Positions 23,677 through 35,532 of a stretch of 64,000 bases of DNA are shown piece by piece; the first letter of the stretch is position 1, and each line of letters opens with the position of its first letter. Location of the stretch: contig BCJX01000007.1 in the NCBI GenBank assembly GCA_001600415.1, forward strand, positions 936,689 to 1,000,688, written 5' to 3'. Made by a program: the position numbers and the translations under genes. The notes below the pieces were generated by a model. The model did no database searches. It saw nothing but the letters and a program-made list of their open reading frames with translations, and had not been told where the DNA came from. This DNA is from Pascua guehoae. Lineage: Eukaryota > Basidiomycota > Tremellomycetes > Trichosporonales > Trichosporonaceae.

Positions 23677-25894
23677 GTCCAGCGCCCCTCCATGCTCTAG
23701 GTTTACTCTACCTTCCTCTGACCTGAACACCGAGCACGGCCAAACGCCACATACCGCAACCCACTCACCGTACAGTCACATGCCCCGCGGCGGCGCCGGC
23801 CAGCAAGGCCGAATAATTACGCGCGATACGCGCTCCCCCTTTGGCGGCCATGCCACATTCACACGGCCCGTCGGTCGGTCCCTGATGCCAAGAAGAAAAA
23901 CGCCGAGATCTGGGTTCGAGAAGAGCACAGTTCAGAGTCAGGATGGAGCAGAGTAGAGCAGAGAAGAAGCAAACTGGCAAGAGCAGAACAGAACGGAACC
24001 GAGGACATTGCAGCACAATGAACTCATCGGCCGGAGACGCCTGACTACGCCCGAACACGCTCCCCCGATCCGAAGAGCCTGACGCTGCCGATTACCGTTG
24101 TGGCGGCGTTCACTGGCGTCCACTGTAAAGTAGGGGCGTATTGGACGCCACTGGCAGTATCGAGTCCGTGTCTCGGTCGGTTGGAGCGCTGCTTACCTTG
24201 CTTGCTTGCCTTTGCTGCCTTACCTCGCGTGCATGCCGTGCTCACCATGCTAGCCATGCTGGCCGACATTGGCCGCGCGTCTGTCCAGCGAGCAGTCAAC
24301 GCACAGCTCGCTCGCTACCTCCTTGCTCTGGGCACGTATTTCCACCACTGTTTCTCGCCGGGGATATTGGAAAAATGCGCGCAATAAAAGTAAGGCTGCC
24401 ATTTATGAGCCTGACACCCGCTCCAAACTCAACCTTGAGCCCAACAACACGACACGCGCGACCCAACTCTACCTATGAGAGCGTCATTCATTCTTTCAAG
24501 GTAGACGGCGCCGGCGTGTGTTGCGTTACAAACTTGTTTGTGCTCGGGTGTGCCAAGTGCGTACTCTAGTTTTTTTTCCCGTGTTCCACATCTTGTTTTA
24601 CATCTTGTTCTCCTTGTTCTATCGGCGCTTCTATCGGTGTTTCTATCCGTGGGTTTTATCCGTGGTTCTACCAATCGTTCTGCCAAGTGTTCTGCAGTGG
24701 CGTTTTGGGCGCAGAATGGAATACGGAATCTGACGTCCGCGTCGCCGCCCCCGACATCGCTGCACATTCGACATGTCATGCGGCGTGGATGTGGGCATGC
24801 GGACGTGGGCATGTGGGCGTGGGCAGTGTTGGCCGGCCCGACATCTGACACTTGTTCCATAGTCGTACCTTTGCTTTACGCGTACGTGCTCGTGCTCACA
24901 GTGGCTGGTTTGGGCCATGCCTGGCCTTGGACTCCTCCCTGTCACTGTTCGCGCAAGTGTAGAATGCCCGCCTATGCTCTTCCTGACTCGCTTATCCTCG
25001 TCCTGAATCCGGTCGCTAGCTCTCGTCGCTGACCCCCGTTGCCGACCCTCGTTGCCGGCCCCCGTCGTTTTCCCTGTGTCTCACCCCCATGTCCATGTCC
25101 ATGTCCGTGTCCAGCCACAGCACCGCTATCAACCTCGGAGAAGAAAGCAGCGTACTCTGCCCCTGCAGTGCCGCAGCCCCGAGCGCGCATAGACATATCC
25201 GCTTATCCTCGTCGGTCGGTCGTCACGTCACTGCTCGTGTCTAGGATCACACCGCATCAACCTCCGAAGAGCGCACCCTGCCCAGTCCCTTGCCTGCGCA
25301 CCATGTCCTGAACTCGAACATGACACAGGCACAAAGAACATACGACGACCTGGACCTCGATCTCGGCGTAGACTACAGGCTGTAGCGTCGCATGCCAAGC
25401 GTCGTCGTACATCCGCAAGTCCGCAGCATACCCCGAACACGCCTCGTGTCTTGTACGGTACAGTATGCGAGAAAAAGGTTCGTGATGCGGCGCAGGGATG
25501 CCGAGGCATGCATCTGTTCACCTCTGCGGGCATTACGAGCTCGACAGAGAGAGACAGTGTCGCCCTGCGCCCCTCACCAACCTTTTCCTCACGCCTGTCC
25601 CGCGCACGTGTAGACTTTACGTCGGCATCCGTCCCGTCTCGCCGGCTCGCCAAAGCCGCCGTACCGCCGTACCGCCGTACCGCCGACGCCTGCCGACGAA
25701 CACCTCGGACCCCCGCCCCGTCCAACTGCGCACGGACCCCCTTTGTCCCTTTGCCCCCGTCGACGAACCCCCCTTTTGACGCAATGACAGAGCCACGGAC
25801 GATGACGCGAGGTTTATCCGCACCGCTCCCCCGGAACGCGCCACGCACGGCACGCCGCCACGCCGCCACGGGCTGCGGCTACGGTCGCCACACC

Positions 25895-25952
25895 AACCCC
25901 CCAACCCCAACCCCAACCCCAACCCCAACCCCAACCCCAACACCAACCCCGA
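25895..25952. repeat. CCCAAC hexamer array
   Basis: Eight to nine units of CCCAAC with one CACCAAC variant. It resembles a telomere-like C/A-rich simple repeat but is not the CCCCCTAA type expected for this group. Confidence 0.85.
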
Positions 25953-27854
25953 CCCCGCTCCGCACGCTCGCAAGCCTTGGCCGATTGCTTACCCACAGCA
26001 GCCACGCCGCCACACAGGGTAGGGTACAGTACTGTACCCTCCACCGTCCTGCCTCCCGCATCGCCCGCCTGGCCGTGCCCCGACACACCAGGGTGGTACA
26101 TGTGCCACAGGTCCCAGGTCCCAGGTGCCACCGCCACCAGAGGCGGCGAGTATGTCACCAGTCGTACCCTCGACGCCAGCGCCCGCCCGCCCTCATTCCA
26201 CTCCGCCCACCCCCCTAACCTAAAACTCCGTCCCTAACCATACCCGGCCCCTAGCCTTACCCCTCCCCTGTGTCGGCCCCACCCTGTACTCCCATCCTGC
26301 TCCTGACGCCCACCGCCCCGTCGCCACCGGCGTCGTGCCACCTCGGCGCCACCTCGGTCGCTCGATCTCATCCCGTCCGCGCCATGAGCGCCAGGCGCGG
26401 ACCAATGTGCGGGGTGTGGGTGTGGTGGACAGGCCCCGTCCCGTCTCGGACCGTGTCCCCCCCTCGGGGTCTGGTGAGGCGTTGATCTATTCCTGTCCGC
26501 AGGTGGATCCTGACGAGTTTGACAATGTCAGATCCGATCTCGTAGGCATGCAACCTGGTGCCACCAGGGCCGTGGAAGTGCAGGTGTCCACGACGGTATG
26601 GAGTGTGTGAGGAAGGAATCTGGGACGGTGCGGTCGCAATGGGTGGGTACGAACAGTCGTCCAACGGTACCGACTACCAGGTACCAGTATACTGACTGTC
26701 CAGTCGAGCCTCGGACAAAGAGTCGGACAAATGGCGGCAGGGATGCCGAGGCATGCGGCCGCACGCATTTGGATGCCGTTCAGATGCGTGTGGAAAGCGG
26801 TCACTACAGTACAGTAGAGCTCGAGCTCACCCTGCGCCACCGACCAACAGGCTGTTGGCTGTAGGCTGTACAGTATCTCATCGATAGCCCATGGCATGTT
26901 CGCGAACCGGCCTCGACCAGTGGCCCAGATTGCGATCTGGTACATGTAACCCCCATCCCCGCGCGCAGCCGTGGCTCACCGCCATGATTACACCGACATC
27001 TCCAAAAAGCTGTGCCCGGCGCCACCGCCACGTCCCACCCAGATCGCATCGGCAAGCAATGCCTGTCTTCCATTGTCGGATAACGGGTCGGTACGCTCGC
27101 TTGTGGTGATGCCGCCCGGGGTCGGTTCAGGATGCTTGAGACGCAGGGGACGCACGAGATGCTCTGCATGCTCGGTGCTCGGCTTGCCGACGTCGGGGGC
27201 CTCCAGAGAGCGCGATGTCGCTCGGCCGAAGGGACCAACCACAGTTGTCAGTCTGTTACCCCCAGGGCGGGGTCGTTAGGCGTGGGGCCATGTGGTATCT
27301 GGTATGTGGCGTTGTGGCCGGGCCGTTATTCTCCTTATTCCCTTTATTCTCCTTATTCTCCTCTTGGCATGCATCGCTTAGCTTTGTTCCAATCGCTGCA
27401 TGCAGCCAACGGCCCGTTCCTCCACCGTGAGCAACTGGTCATCTGGCTGGCGGAGTAAGGCTCAAATGCAGACATCAAGGTAGTGCGGAATGCAACAAGG
27501 AGCAGAACAGGTACGTCAGCTACCATGTTGCTGCGAGACATTGAGAGAACCTCCGAGGCACCTCTGCACTGTAGGAACATCGATATGTGGGCACCTACAG
27601 TAGGCATGTTTCATGCCTGTTTGGGTATTCTGGCCGACGAGTCTTGCCCTGCTCGCGCCTCTCGCCTTGCCGCGCACACCTCTCGTCCAGCCACACATGC
27701 ATATATCCTTCTCTCTGGTCCCTACTCCATCTCGTGATCCGGCTTTTGCGCGTCCTGCATCTGATTCAGGATCCCAACGCGCCCATCGCGACGAGAGTCG
27801 GAAGTACAGTTACAGATCCACACGCCAACGATCCCAATATCCCCAGCGACAACC

Positions 27855-30800
27855 CTACAGGTCGACGTTGAGATCCTTGGCGATCATCTTGCGTGCAATC
27901 GGGTGCTGGCCTGTCAGTCGAGACATCTCAAATACCGCCGCCGAGACTTCCATGCAGCCTACCACTGGCCAACGCCAGCTTGAACTGAGACACGCCGCGA
28001 CACGATCGGGTGCCTACCGCAGCCTGATCGCGTGCCTGCAGTCTTGCAGTCCAAGCCACATGCCAGACAACGTCGTTGTGTGTCCCACATTGCGCCACGC
28101 TGGCCGTGTCCCACATGACACGCGAGGCCCCACAACCTGCAAAAGCCGGTACTCACGTAAAACTCGGCGTGCGCCACAAACGTCTTGCGTGCAAGCTCTG
28201 GGTCCTGCTCGTTCAGGAGACGGAAGACGGGCTGCAGGCGTCAGAAAACTCCAAAATTCAGGTGGCATCACTCTCTGGAAGAACTCACGCGGCAGAACTT
28301 CATGCGTCCCTTGGTCACAACCCAGTCTGTCGACGTCAGTACCAGTTTAAGTTGTGCGTGCGTTGGAGATCACGATGCCGGCGGCCGGCGGCGGACACCC
28401 CGCACATGCCGCCGGTGTGGAGGTATGACAGGGTCTTCAAACAGCGATGGAAGCGCCTTCACGTGGGTAGAACAACAGTGTGGCGGGCCACGCTCATTCC
28501 CGGCCTCCGGTGGGCATGCCTCCCAGCCGTCAGTACCGCGGCCGCACTCACCAGCCGCACTACGGGCGTACTCGGGCCCGCTCCTGAGTGCAACCTTGTA
28601 GAACCGGAGCGCGATCTCGGCATTGCCCTGCTTGCTGAATCCGTACACGTCATCGAGTGCACGAACGACCTCTGGCTTGAACGCTTCGCCAGCATCAAGG
28701 CGGTCGAGGAAGACGCACTTTTGCGTCGACGAAAAGTTGGCAACGTCGCTGGGCGAGAACTGCTTGAAGTCCGGGTCGTTACGCGCCTTGTCCCAGCGGT
28801 CGGCCAACTCGAGGCACTAGTGGGGTCAGCGTGGTCCACAAGGAAGTGTCCAGAGGTGTTCAGAAGTGCGTGTTCAGAGGCAGGCGTCCGGAGGTGCGTA
28901 TCCAGAAGTGCGTGCTCAGCGGCGTGTCGAGGATGTGCCCAGCGCACTGCTTAGGCTGCGATCGGGTACTGGGTATGCCGTGACCGTTGCGCAGACGGTG
29001 GACTATGCGCCGGCGCACAGTCCGGGCGGTTTGTCCATGCAGCCTAACGACATGCCGCAGTTGCTCAAACTGTACGATGCTGACACGGCTAGCATGAGCA
29101 GCCGCCGAGGTACCTTCCCTGGTCCTCCGAGAGCGTGACCGACGCCCAGGGGTCACGGACAGGCTGCGGCCCGCGCTGACAGAGCGAGGGTGTGGCGAGA
29201 ATCTGTAGATGGAAGGCGTGGAGAGAATGCGAAACTGCCTACTCACCGGCTTGGAGAGCGACTCGTCATATTCAACATCCACACAGAGGTCCAGACCACT
29301 GCCGTGCAGCCACTGTGGTGTCAAAAGGGGTCATTCCCACCATACGTTACGCACCTCGTCCCAGTCAACCTGGGCAAGCTTCCTCAGGTACTCGTCGCCG
29401 TTGGGCTGACGGCCAAAGTAGTCGAACAGGTGCGCGCGCCATTGATCGGTCGTGATCGACGTGTTGGTAAACGTCTTTACATAGTCCTTCATGTACGGGA
29501 TGAAGTGGTCAAGGCCGCCAACAGTGCGCTCGAGGTACAGAAGGAAATTGGCACCCTGCGGTGAGTACGGCTGCTGCCTACACAGCACCCACCTTTTCGT
29601 AAGGAACCTGGCTGTACGCCTCGTCAGCTGTGCACGTCAGTCTCTACCGTGTGCGGAAGGGCGATATTCCATTGAGGGATATTCCAGAGGGTAGCACTCC
29701 AGAGAATTCTGAGGATGACGCTCCGAATGGCGACGCTCCGGACGACTATACTCCGTCGGGTGACACCACAGGCGGCACTCCAAAGGATAGCATTCCAAAG
29801 GCGACACTCACGGTCCTCGTGCTCCTTGTAGTCAGGGAGGAGACGCTGGAAACGCGGTGCGTCCTTGTAGGTCTTGAGCGACTCCTTCAGCCCAACACGA
29901 CCGATAATGTACGAACTAATGTCAGCAGAGAGGAAAGCAGTAGGAGCTCACAGGTTACGGGCGGGCTCGCCCTGCAGCTTGCCAATGATGAGGCGCTCAA
30001 GGTACGTCGTCCAGCCCTCGTTGAGCCAGAAGTGACCCCACGACGCGCAGCCAATGCTGTTACCGAACCACGACTGCTGTCAGCGCGACTGCTACGAGGA
30101 GAGGGAAGCTCACGTGGCTAATCTCGTGGGCGATGACATCGACGAGCGAGCGGTCGTGCGCGATAAGTGTGGGCGTAGCGAACGTGAGGCAGCAGTTCTC
30201 CATACCTGCAAGTTAGTCGATGATCAGCGCCGCTAGTATCTCTGCTATCCCTTGACATACCGCCGTAAGGGAAGCTTTCAGGCAGGATAAGGAAGTCGTA
30301 CACGCCGAAACGGTACGCAGCGGTCAGGTCCTCGGCCGTCGCAACCTGCCTATTGGGTGAGCGAAATGTTCTGGACACGCCACTCACTTGGCAGTATCCT
30401 CCTCAAACTCCCAGTACGCCTCGTCCATAGTCTTCGGCTCGGTCCAGACACCAGTGCGCCACGAGCGGCCGGGCATGTCGGCAAACGCCTTGTACATGAC
30501 CTCGCCCGATGCAATGGCGATGAGGTACGAGGGGATCGCGACGGGCTAGTGCACGTGTTAGTCGTGCTCTGCGTGAATGGCCGGCGCCCGCTTGTTGTGG
30601 TACCGCACCATGAGGGTATACGTACCTGGTCGTAGACATACTCGACCTTCTTGCCAAGCTCGAGCTCGGCCTCGGGAGGCGGCGACTGGCGCAGACCCGA
30701 CATGAGCACAGGCAGCACAGAGGTCACACGCGCGGCGTAGGTTGCCTTGATAGCTGGTGTGTCCTGGCAAGGGAGCATGGAACGGCCATGGATCTGCGGG

Positions 30801-31554
30801 TTAGACAATGCTCGACATTTATTTGGTAGTCATCGCTGAAACCCTCCAGTCCCGACAATGCCCTGTTGAACTCACAGCCTGAGCCTGCGAGTAGAGGTAG
30901 GGATACTTGCCGCTCTTGGTCTGGCTGAATGTAAGCTTATATAGAAGAGCTCGACGAAACTTACACAGGGTCGAGCCAGCCGACGGCAGTGCAGTCCTTT
31001 GTGGTCGAGTATGTCACCTTGACATCGACGGTCTCGAGTCAGCTCGGTCACATTAAGACAAGACACGTACCTCGCCCTTTGCAAGCTGCTTGGGGAGCTT
31101 GACGCGAAGCGCCTGACCCATGACACCGATGCGGGGGTCGAGCTTCCAGTCCTGTGTCTGTCAACACTGTCTGTAACGCATGGTAGCCTTCATAACTCCC
31201 CAGCACGAGGGGAGGCTACCGACGACCTCCAAAGTTGGCCAATCACTTGGAGACCGTATCTTCGGGTATCGCCGGAGCTATATTTGTCTTCCTCGCCAGC
31301 TCAACACATACCGCAGCCTTCCCTCCAGCCTCGACGCCCGTGACGTCCAGATAGCTCGTGTCGAGAACCACCTCGTCGACATCGGTCGTCGCCTCGAGAG
31401 TGAGGGTCGCGGTGCCGCCAATCGTCTTGGACTCCCAGTCAATGGCCCACGCGAGGTCAATGTGCGTTGTGCGGATGTCGCGGTAGTTGGAGAGGGTCGC
31501 CAGGTCGCGGTCGTGCGGCGACGCGGCCTGGGCGAATGCGGTCGAGAATGACAT
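27855..31554 (-). CDS. LAP2: Leukotriene A4 hydrolase / zinc aminopeptidase (M1 family)
   Basis: Seventeen exons, complement of 27855-27905, 28157-28231, 28289-28326, 28552-28816, 29247-29312, 29355-29555, 29593-29627, 29812-29915, 29952-30073, 30114-30205, 30261-30349, 30388-30545, 30626-30793, 30876-30924, 30965-31032, 31071-31151 and 31312-31554, give 634 residues. It aligns along its length with human LTA4H and yeast Lap2: GGMEN (285-289), zinc site HEISH (312-316) with third ligand E335 in LNEG, VPYEK with Tyr401, and GRMKF with Arg588/Lys590. The family cleaves N-terminal residues from peptides and hydrolyses epoxides, in cytosol and nucleus. All catalytic residues seen are intact. The HEISH motif is cut by an intron after its last His. 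Most introns are 36-57 nt; the 184-nt and 430-nt introns contain minisatellites. The C-terminal KDLNVDL matches the usual KDLKVD ending. Confidence 0.95.
28846..28922. repeat. Minisatellite of about 16 bp in a LAP2 intron
   Basis: About four to five degenerate units of AGAAGTGCGTGTTCAG / GGAGGTGCGTATCCAG inside the 430-nt intron 28817-29246. Confidence 0.7.
29665..29811. repeat. Minisatellite of about 15 bp in a LAP2 intron
   Basis: The 184-nt intron 29628-29811 consists largely of degenerate units such as GCACTCCAAAGGATA and GCATTCCAAAGGCGA on the plus strand. Confidence 0.7.
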
Positions 31555-32743
31555 GGCGCGCGTGTGGGAGTGTAAATGTTTATTCCAAAGGTGTGAAGAG
31601 GTGGAGAGACGCGAAGAGCAGAGACGAGGCGTGCGTAATGGAGAAAGTCTTGACAACGATGATGCAGAGAGGCGTTGTGTACCATGTGACACCTCCACCG
31701 GGCCGCGTGGTGACCGTGGGACCCCGCATCCTCGATGCCACGTGCACAGGCTGGGAGGCCCGCGCACGATGCGAGGTCCATGTCCAATTCCGTCTCGGAT
31801 TGAGGTCGAGGTGGGCCGAAGACACCCCCTGATCCCGACGTTGGTGGTCATTGCACGCATCGCGGATGCTACAGTGATGCGCAGTGATGCGCAGTGACGT
31901 TACAGATGGGGTTTCCTCGGTAGACCCGCTGTACCCGCTGTGCCTCTGGTAAAGATGATCGCGTTTGCGATCGACAGCAGTAATGTATCGAGTTTCGAGG
32001 AGAGTGAGTTTGAACAATCGTCCATGGCGCACATCGCCTGGCATGTTCCCCCGCCGACCGTCTGTCTGGTTCCGTTGGAATCATCCACGAAAGTGGAGGC
32101 TCCCTGTCGTCGTTCTCAGATGAGGCAGTCTGCAGGCGGGGCAGCTTTCGCTCTAACACCTCACTTCTGCTCCCCCTGTGCACCACAGCTACACCTGGTC
32201 TGTCCTTCTCCCTGCACATGTGCACCATGCACGGTGTCTCATGTTCAGGCTTCCTGCCCTCAATGGGCAGCCACTATATCTCCATCTGCGTGTTGCAATC
32301 ATTCGCCGTCACCGTATAACATCACCTCCTCCACTGGTTAGTCGACTTGCGCCAGACTCGCCCCCATGCAGCAACAATGATTGGTCCTCTTGCAGTCAAC
32401 GACAACATAGGAACAGCTCCTCCATCATCCTCTTCTCTACCCCATCACACGACAGCTCCACTTGGGCTCATGATCAATTGCATTTAAGGAAACAATCCCC
32501 TGGCATGTGCAGCGCGCACAATCAGGGTTGCCGTGGAGTTGGCGCCGACACACAGCGCACGAGGAGGGGGTGGGTGGGGGGATGTGTCGCTGCGGCCGAT
32601 GCAGCACGTGAGACCGAAATTGGTGGGTGTCAAGTTGACGGGTGACGGTGTGGCGGGGATAGGGACGTCGAAAGGATTATGGGGCAGGGGAGGGGGAAAA
32701 CACACGAGGCACACAGCGAGCTCTAGCCTCTAAAGACTCTAGC
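31555..32743. other. Intergenic region between LAP2 promoter and NAP1 3' end
   Basis: No gene seen. The part next to 31555 is the LAP2 promoter on the minus strand. The middle (32150-32500) is pyrimidine-rich without a supported frame. The part next to 32744 is the NAP1 3' region. Confidence 0.5.
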
Positions 32744-34573
32744 TTACTGCTGCTTGCACTCGGGGTTCTCGCCGCCAGCGCCGGCAGCCGCACCCTCCTC
32801 GTCGTCGTCCTCAAAGTCATCCTCGTCGTCATCCTCAAAGTCATCGCTGCCCTCAAAGTCGTCCTCATAACGGAGCGCCTTGCCGGTAAAGTAGTCGACG
32901 GCACGGGGGATGATCTTCTCCTTGAAGTCCTCGCCGAGCTGGTAGTCCATCTCGAGGCGCGAGTCGAGCTCCTCGAGCTCCTCCTCGTCAACATCGCCCT
33001 CTTCGAGCTGCTCGCGCGTTGGGGGCTGGGGAGGCTTGAAGAAGTTGAAGAACGATTCCGTGGGCACGACTTTGCGGACGACACGGGTGCGGCCAGAGGC
33101 TGGCTTGGTCAGCTAGAGGCAAAAGGGAAAACGTCCGAATCTAGACCTAATACCCACTCTTGTTGCGCTGCTTCTTGATCTCAACCTTCTTTGTGAGGTC
33201 CTTGTCCTCCTTCCACTTGATTTCGGTACCCTCGGCCTTGTCGTAGACAAAGTCACCGCCGTAGCCAACCTGGTCCTGGTAGTAGTAGGTCTTGACGAGC
33301 TCCTTGTTCTCAAACCAGTCGTTGGGGGCAAAGATAAAGTGCAGACGGAAACCGGCCTGGCCGTCGAGGTACGACAGTCGGATGTCCTGGAGGAGCTTGA
33401 GCGCATCCTCGTCACCCTCGGTGATGGTCTCGGAGACGGGGACAGCGTTCTTCATGGCGGTGAGCCAGAACTCGGGGATGCCGACCATCTTCTCGGTCGA
33501 CTTGTCCTCGTCGTCGTTGATCTCGGTGATCGCAGCCTCCTCCTCGTCATCCTCGTCGTCCGAGTCGGCGTTCTGGCCGGCGGTAACCTCCTCCTCGGTG
33601 GGCTCGGCCTTGCCCTCAATGATGGCAAGACGGCGGTCGTACAGAGGAGTGTACTTGGCGAGGAACTGGAGACAAGGTTAGATGTGCTACTTGAGGGGGG
33701 GGGTGTTGCGTCAGGCACAGTGGAATCCCTGCCAGACGCTGCTCACCTTCTTCTCAACCTCGAGGATGGCGAGCTGGAACTCGCTCTCAATCTTCGAGTG
33801 CTCCTCCTGGATGCCCTTGAGGCCATCGATACGACGACGGACGTCGGCAGGCAGCGACTGGATGTAGCCGGACGGGCGGCCAACCATGCCCGCGAGCTTG
33901 GCCTGAGCGAGCGCAAGGAGCGCGGGGTTCTGTGCGATGGAAGCGAGGGGGTGCAAAAAATGCAGTATGTAGGGGGTCAAGGATGCGACAACAGGGCATG
34001 TCCGAAGTGGATGCCGAAGGGTGGGGGTGGCGTAAAGACGGGAAGCGACGCGTCGGTTGACAGTTGCACGAGGAAAAGGGTGTCAGCGCGTGTACTCTGT
34101 CGGTTGCGCAAATTGCATGGATGGATGTGCGAGATAATCGTGCCGTCGTGTGTCTGGCGCGTTTGGTGGGTCATGGGACACAATGACCCGCTTGCACGCA
34201 TTGACAACAGTCTCGGCAAGTTAAGAGTGCAGTGGGTAGGGGTGGATGGCACTGCGGGGCCAAAGATTTTGCGCATGGACGCGAAATCACGGATCACGAG
34301 CAGCGAGATGTGGATGGGGAATAGGGGAGGGGGGGCAGGTAAACGCAGCATGGATCCGTCTTGACTCACGCTGGCCAGCAAGCTGGCGGGGTTGACGCCA
34401 GTAACGTCCTCGCCCTCGGCCTCGTCCTCGTCCTCGGCGACAGCCTCAACCTTGGGCTTGCCGAGGCCTGCGGGGCGGCTGGTGAGCACACCCGTGGTCA
34501 GGGGCGTGTTCTGGGGCGTCGGGGCGACGAGCGACTCCTCGGCGCGGGGCTTGATGTCCTGCGACTCGGTCAT
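32744..34573 (-). CDS. NAP1: Nucleosome assembly protein 1 (histone chaperone)
   Basis: Four exons, complement of 32744-33099, 33158-33665, 33747-33929 and 34370-34573, encode 416 residues. NAP1 proteins bind H2A-H2B (and H3-H4), shuttle histones to the nucleus and assist nucleosome assembly. Recognisable blocks: a long dimerisation helix (IQEEHSKIESEFQLAILEVEKK), KMVGIPEFWLTAMKN, the FHFIFAPNDWFENKEL-type core region, ETIKW-like GTEIKWKEDKD, and VVPTESFFNFFKPPQPP. The C-terminus is strongly acidic (DDFEDDDEDD) with a short tail ending ECKQQ. The third intron uses an acceptor at 33100; the first AG downstream of the donor would shift the frame. Intron 1 is 440 nt, long for this genome, and shows no internal gene. 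The gene shares a 959-bp intergenic promoter with CAF16. Confidence 0.95.
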
Positions 34574-35532
34574 GGTGTTGATTTTGGGCGGGGGGTAGTG
34601 AGGGTGGGGAGGAGAGTAAAAAGGAGTGTTGATGCAAGAAGGTTTGGAGGAAAATCAGAGACAAGGACGAACGATGGAGCACGAGCACGAGGAGCGAGCG
34701 AGTGAGCAGCGAGCGAGCGACCCGACGGCGGAAACGACAAAGGGGTAAAGGTGGCGACAGGGAGCGTGTACAACCTGCCAGCAGGCCTGCCTGTTTGCCT
34801 GTCTGGCTGGTGGACCTGGCTGGCTGGCTGGCTGGCTGGCTGGTTGGGGGGTGGGCTGCGACTTGGCCCACAAAGCACTCGAGCCAAAGCTTTGAAAGGC
34901 TTAGCCAGCGAGTGACTGGTGGCCAGTCGTTGGCCACCCAGGCATGCCATGCAGGAACTACAGGCAATTTGGGTGCATCAGTAGGCTTGGACAGGCCTGG
35001 GAGGCCTGGGAGGCCTGGGCGAAAATGGCCAGGCTTGGGGGGAGGCCTGGGCTACTGGCCTCCTGGCAGCTGGCAGCTGGCAGGTCGCTGATTTCGGGTT
35101 GCCTGCCCCAACGGCAAGAGCCAAGTCGCCGCCGTGCTCACACCCCACGAGCATTTGCGTTTCCCCTCTGCCCGCCCTACCCGCTGGCCCCCCTAGGCTG
35201 TCACCAACTCAACCGCGGAAGCAAAAATGCGGTAATGCTCACTCACGCGTCATGTGCGTCATGCGTCATCATCAGCTGATCACCCATCCATCCATCACCT
35301 TCTCTCGATTGATCGCCATTACAAATTTTGATCCCGCTCCTCCTCATTATTGAATGTCGGGTCATTGCGGGGTTATGAGATGCCGTGGCGCGTGGCGGGC
35401 GTTTCTAAAAGTGGAGGAAGTCCAAATGATGCAAGACAACATGCACAGTAACCCGACTCTTTCCTTTGCATGGCGCTGGACACTTCTTCTTCCTCACATC
35501 TCTTCCTTCCTCACATCAACCACTTACCCTCC
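34574..35532. promoter_or_regulatory. Divergent promoter region of NAP1 and CAF16
   Basis: The region between two divergent start codons has no coding sequence. It includes a GGCT tetranucleotide repeat (about 34803-34853) and a GGCCTGGGA/GGCAGCT-rich stretch (35000-35090), both near the middle. The 60 bp before the CAF16 ATG is C/T-rich. No specific binding site was identified. Confidence 0.6.
34803..34853. repeat. GGCT tetranucleotide repeat
   Basis: CTGGCTGG repeated about five times with flanking degenerate copies, in the NAP1/CAF16 intergenic region. Confidence 0.8.

Larger units (their letters stand above)
21458..27854. other. 6.4-kb gene-poor island
   Basis: No supported gene. The left end is the HMG gene 3' region, with repeated TGCACGTTGCYATTCA motifs (21838-21950). 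A degenerate satellite lies at 22700-23065 and a 27-bp repeat at 23547-23676. At 25895-25952 there is a CCCAAC hexamer array, and a 19-bp exact match links 25493-25511 with 26738-26756. A B-box-like GGTTCGAGAAG is at 23913. Several open frames of 60-250 codons show no domain. Confidence 0.55.

Noticed and set aside
25895..25952. Interstitial telomere repeat
   Set aside because: The CCCAAC unit does not match the TTAGGG-type or TTAGGGGG repeats expected for basidiomycetes; it is a simple repeat.
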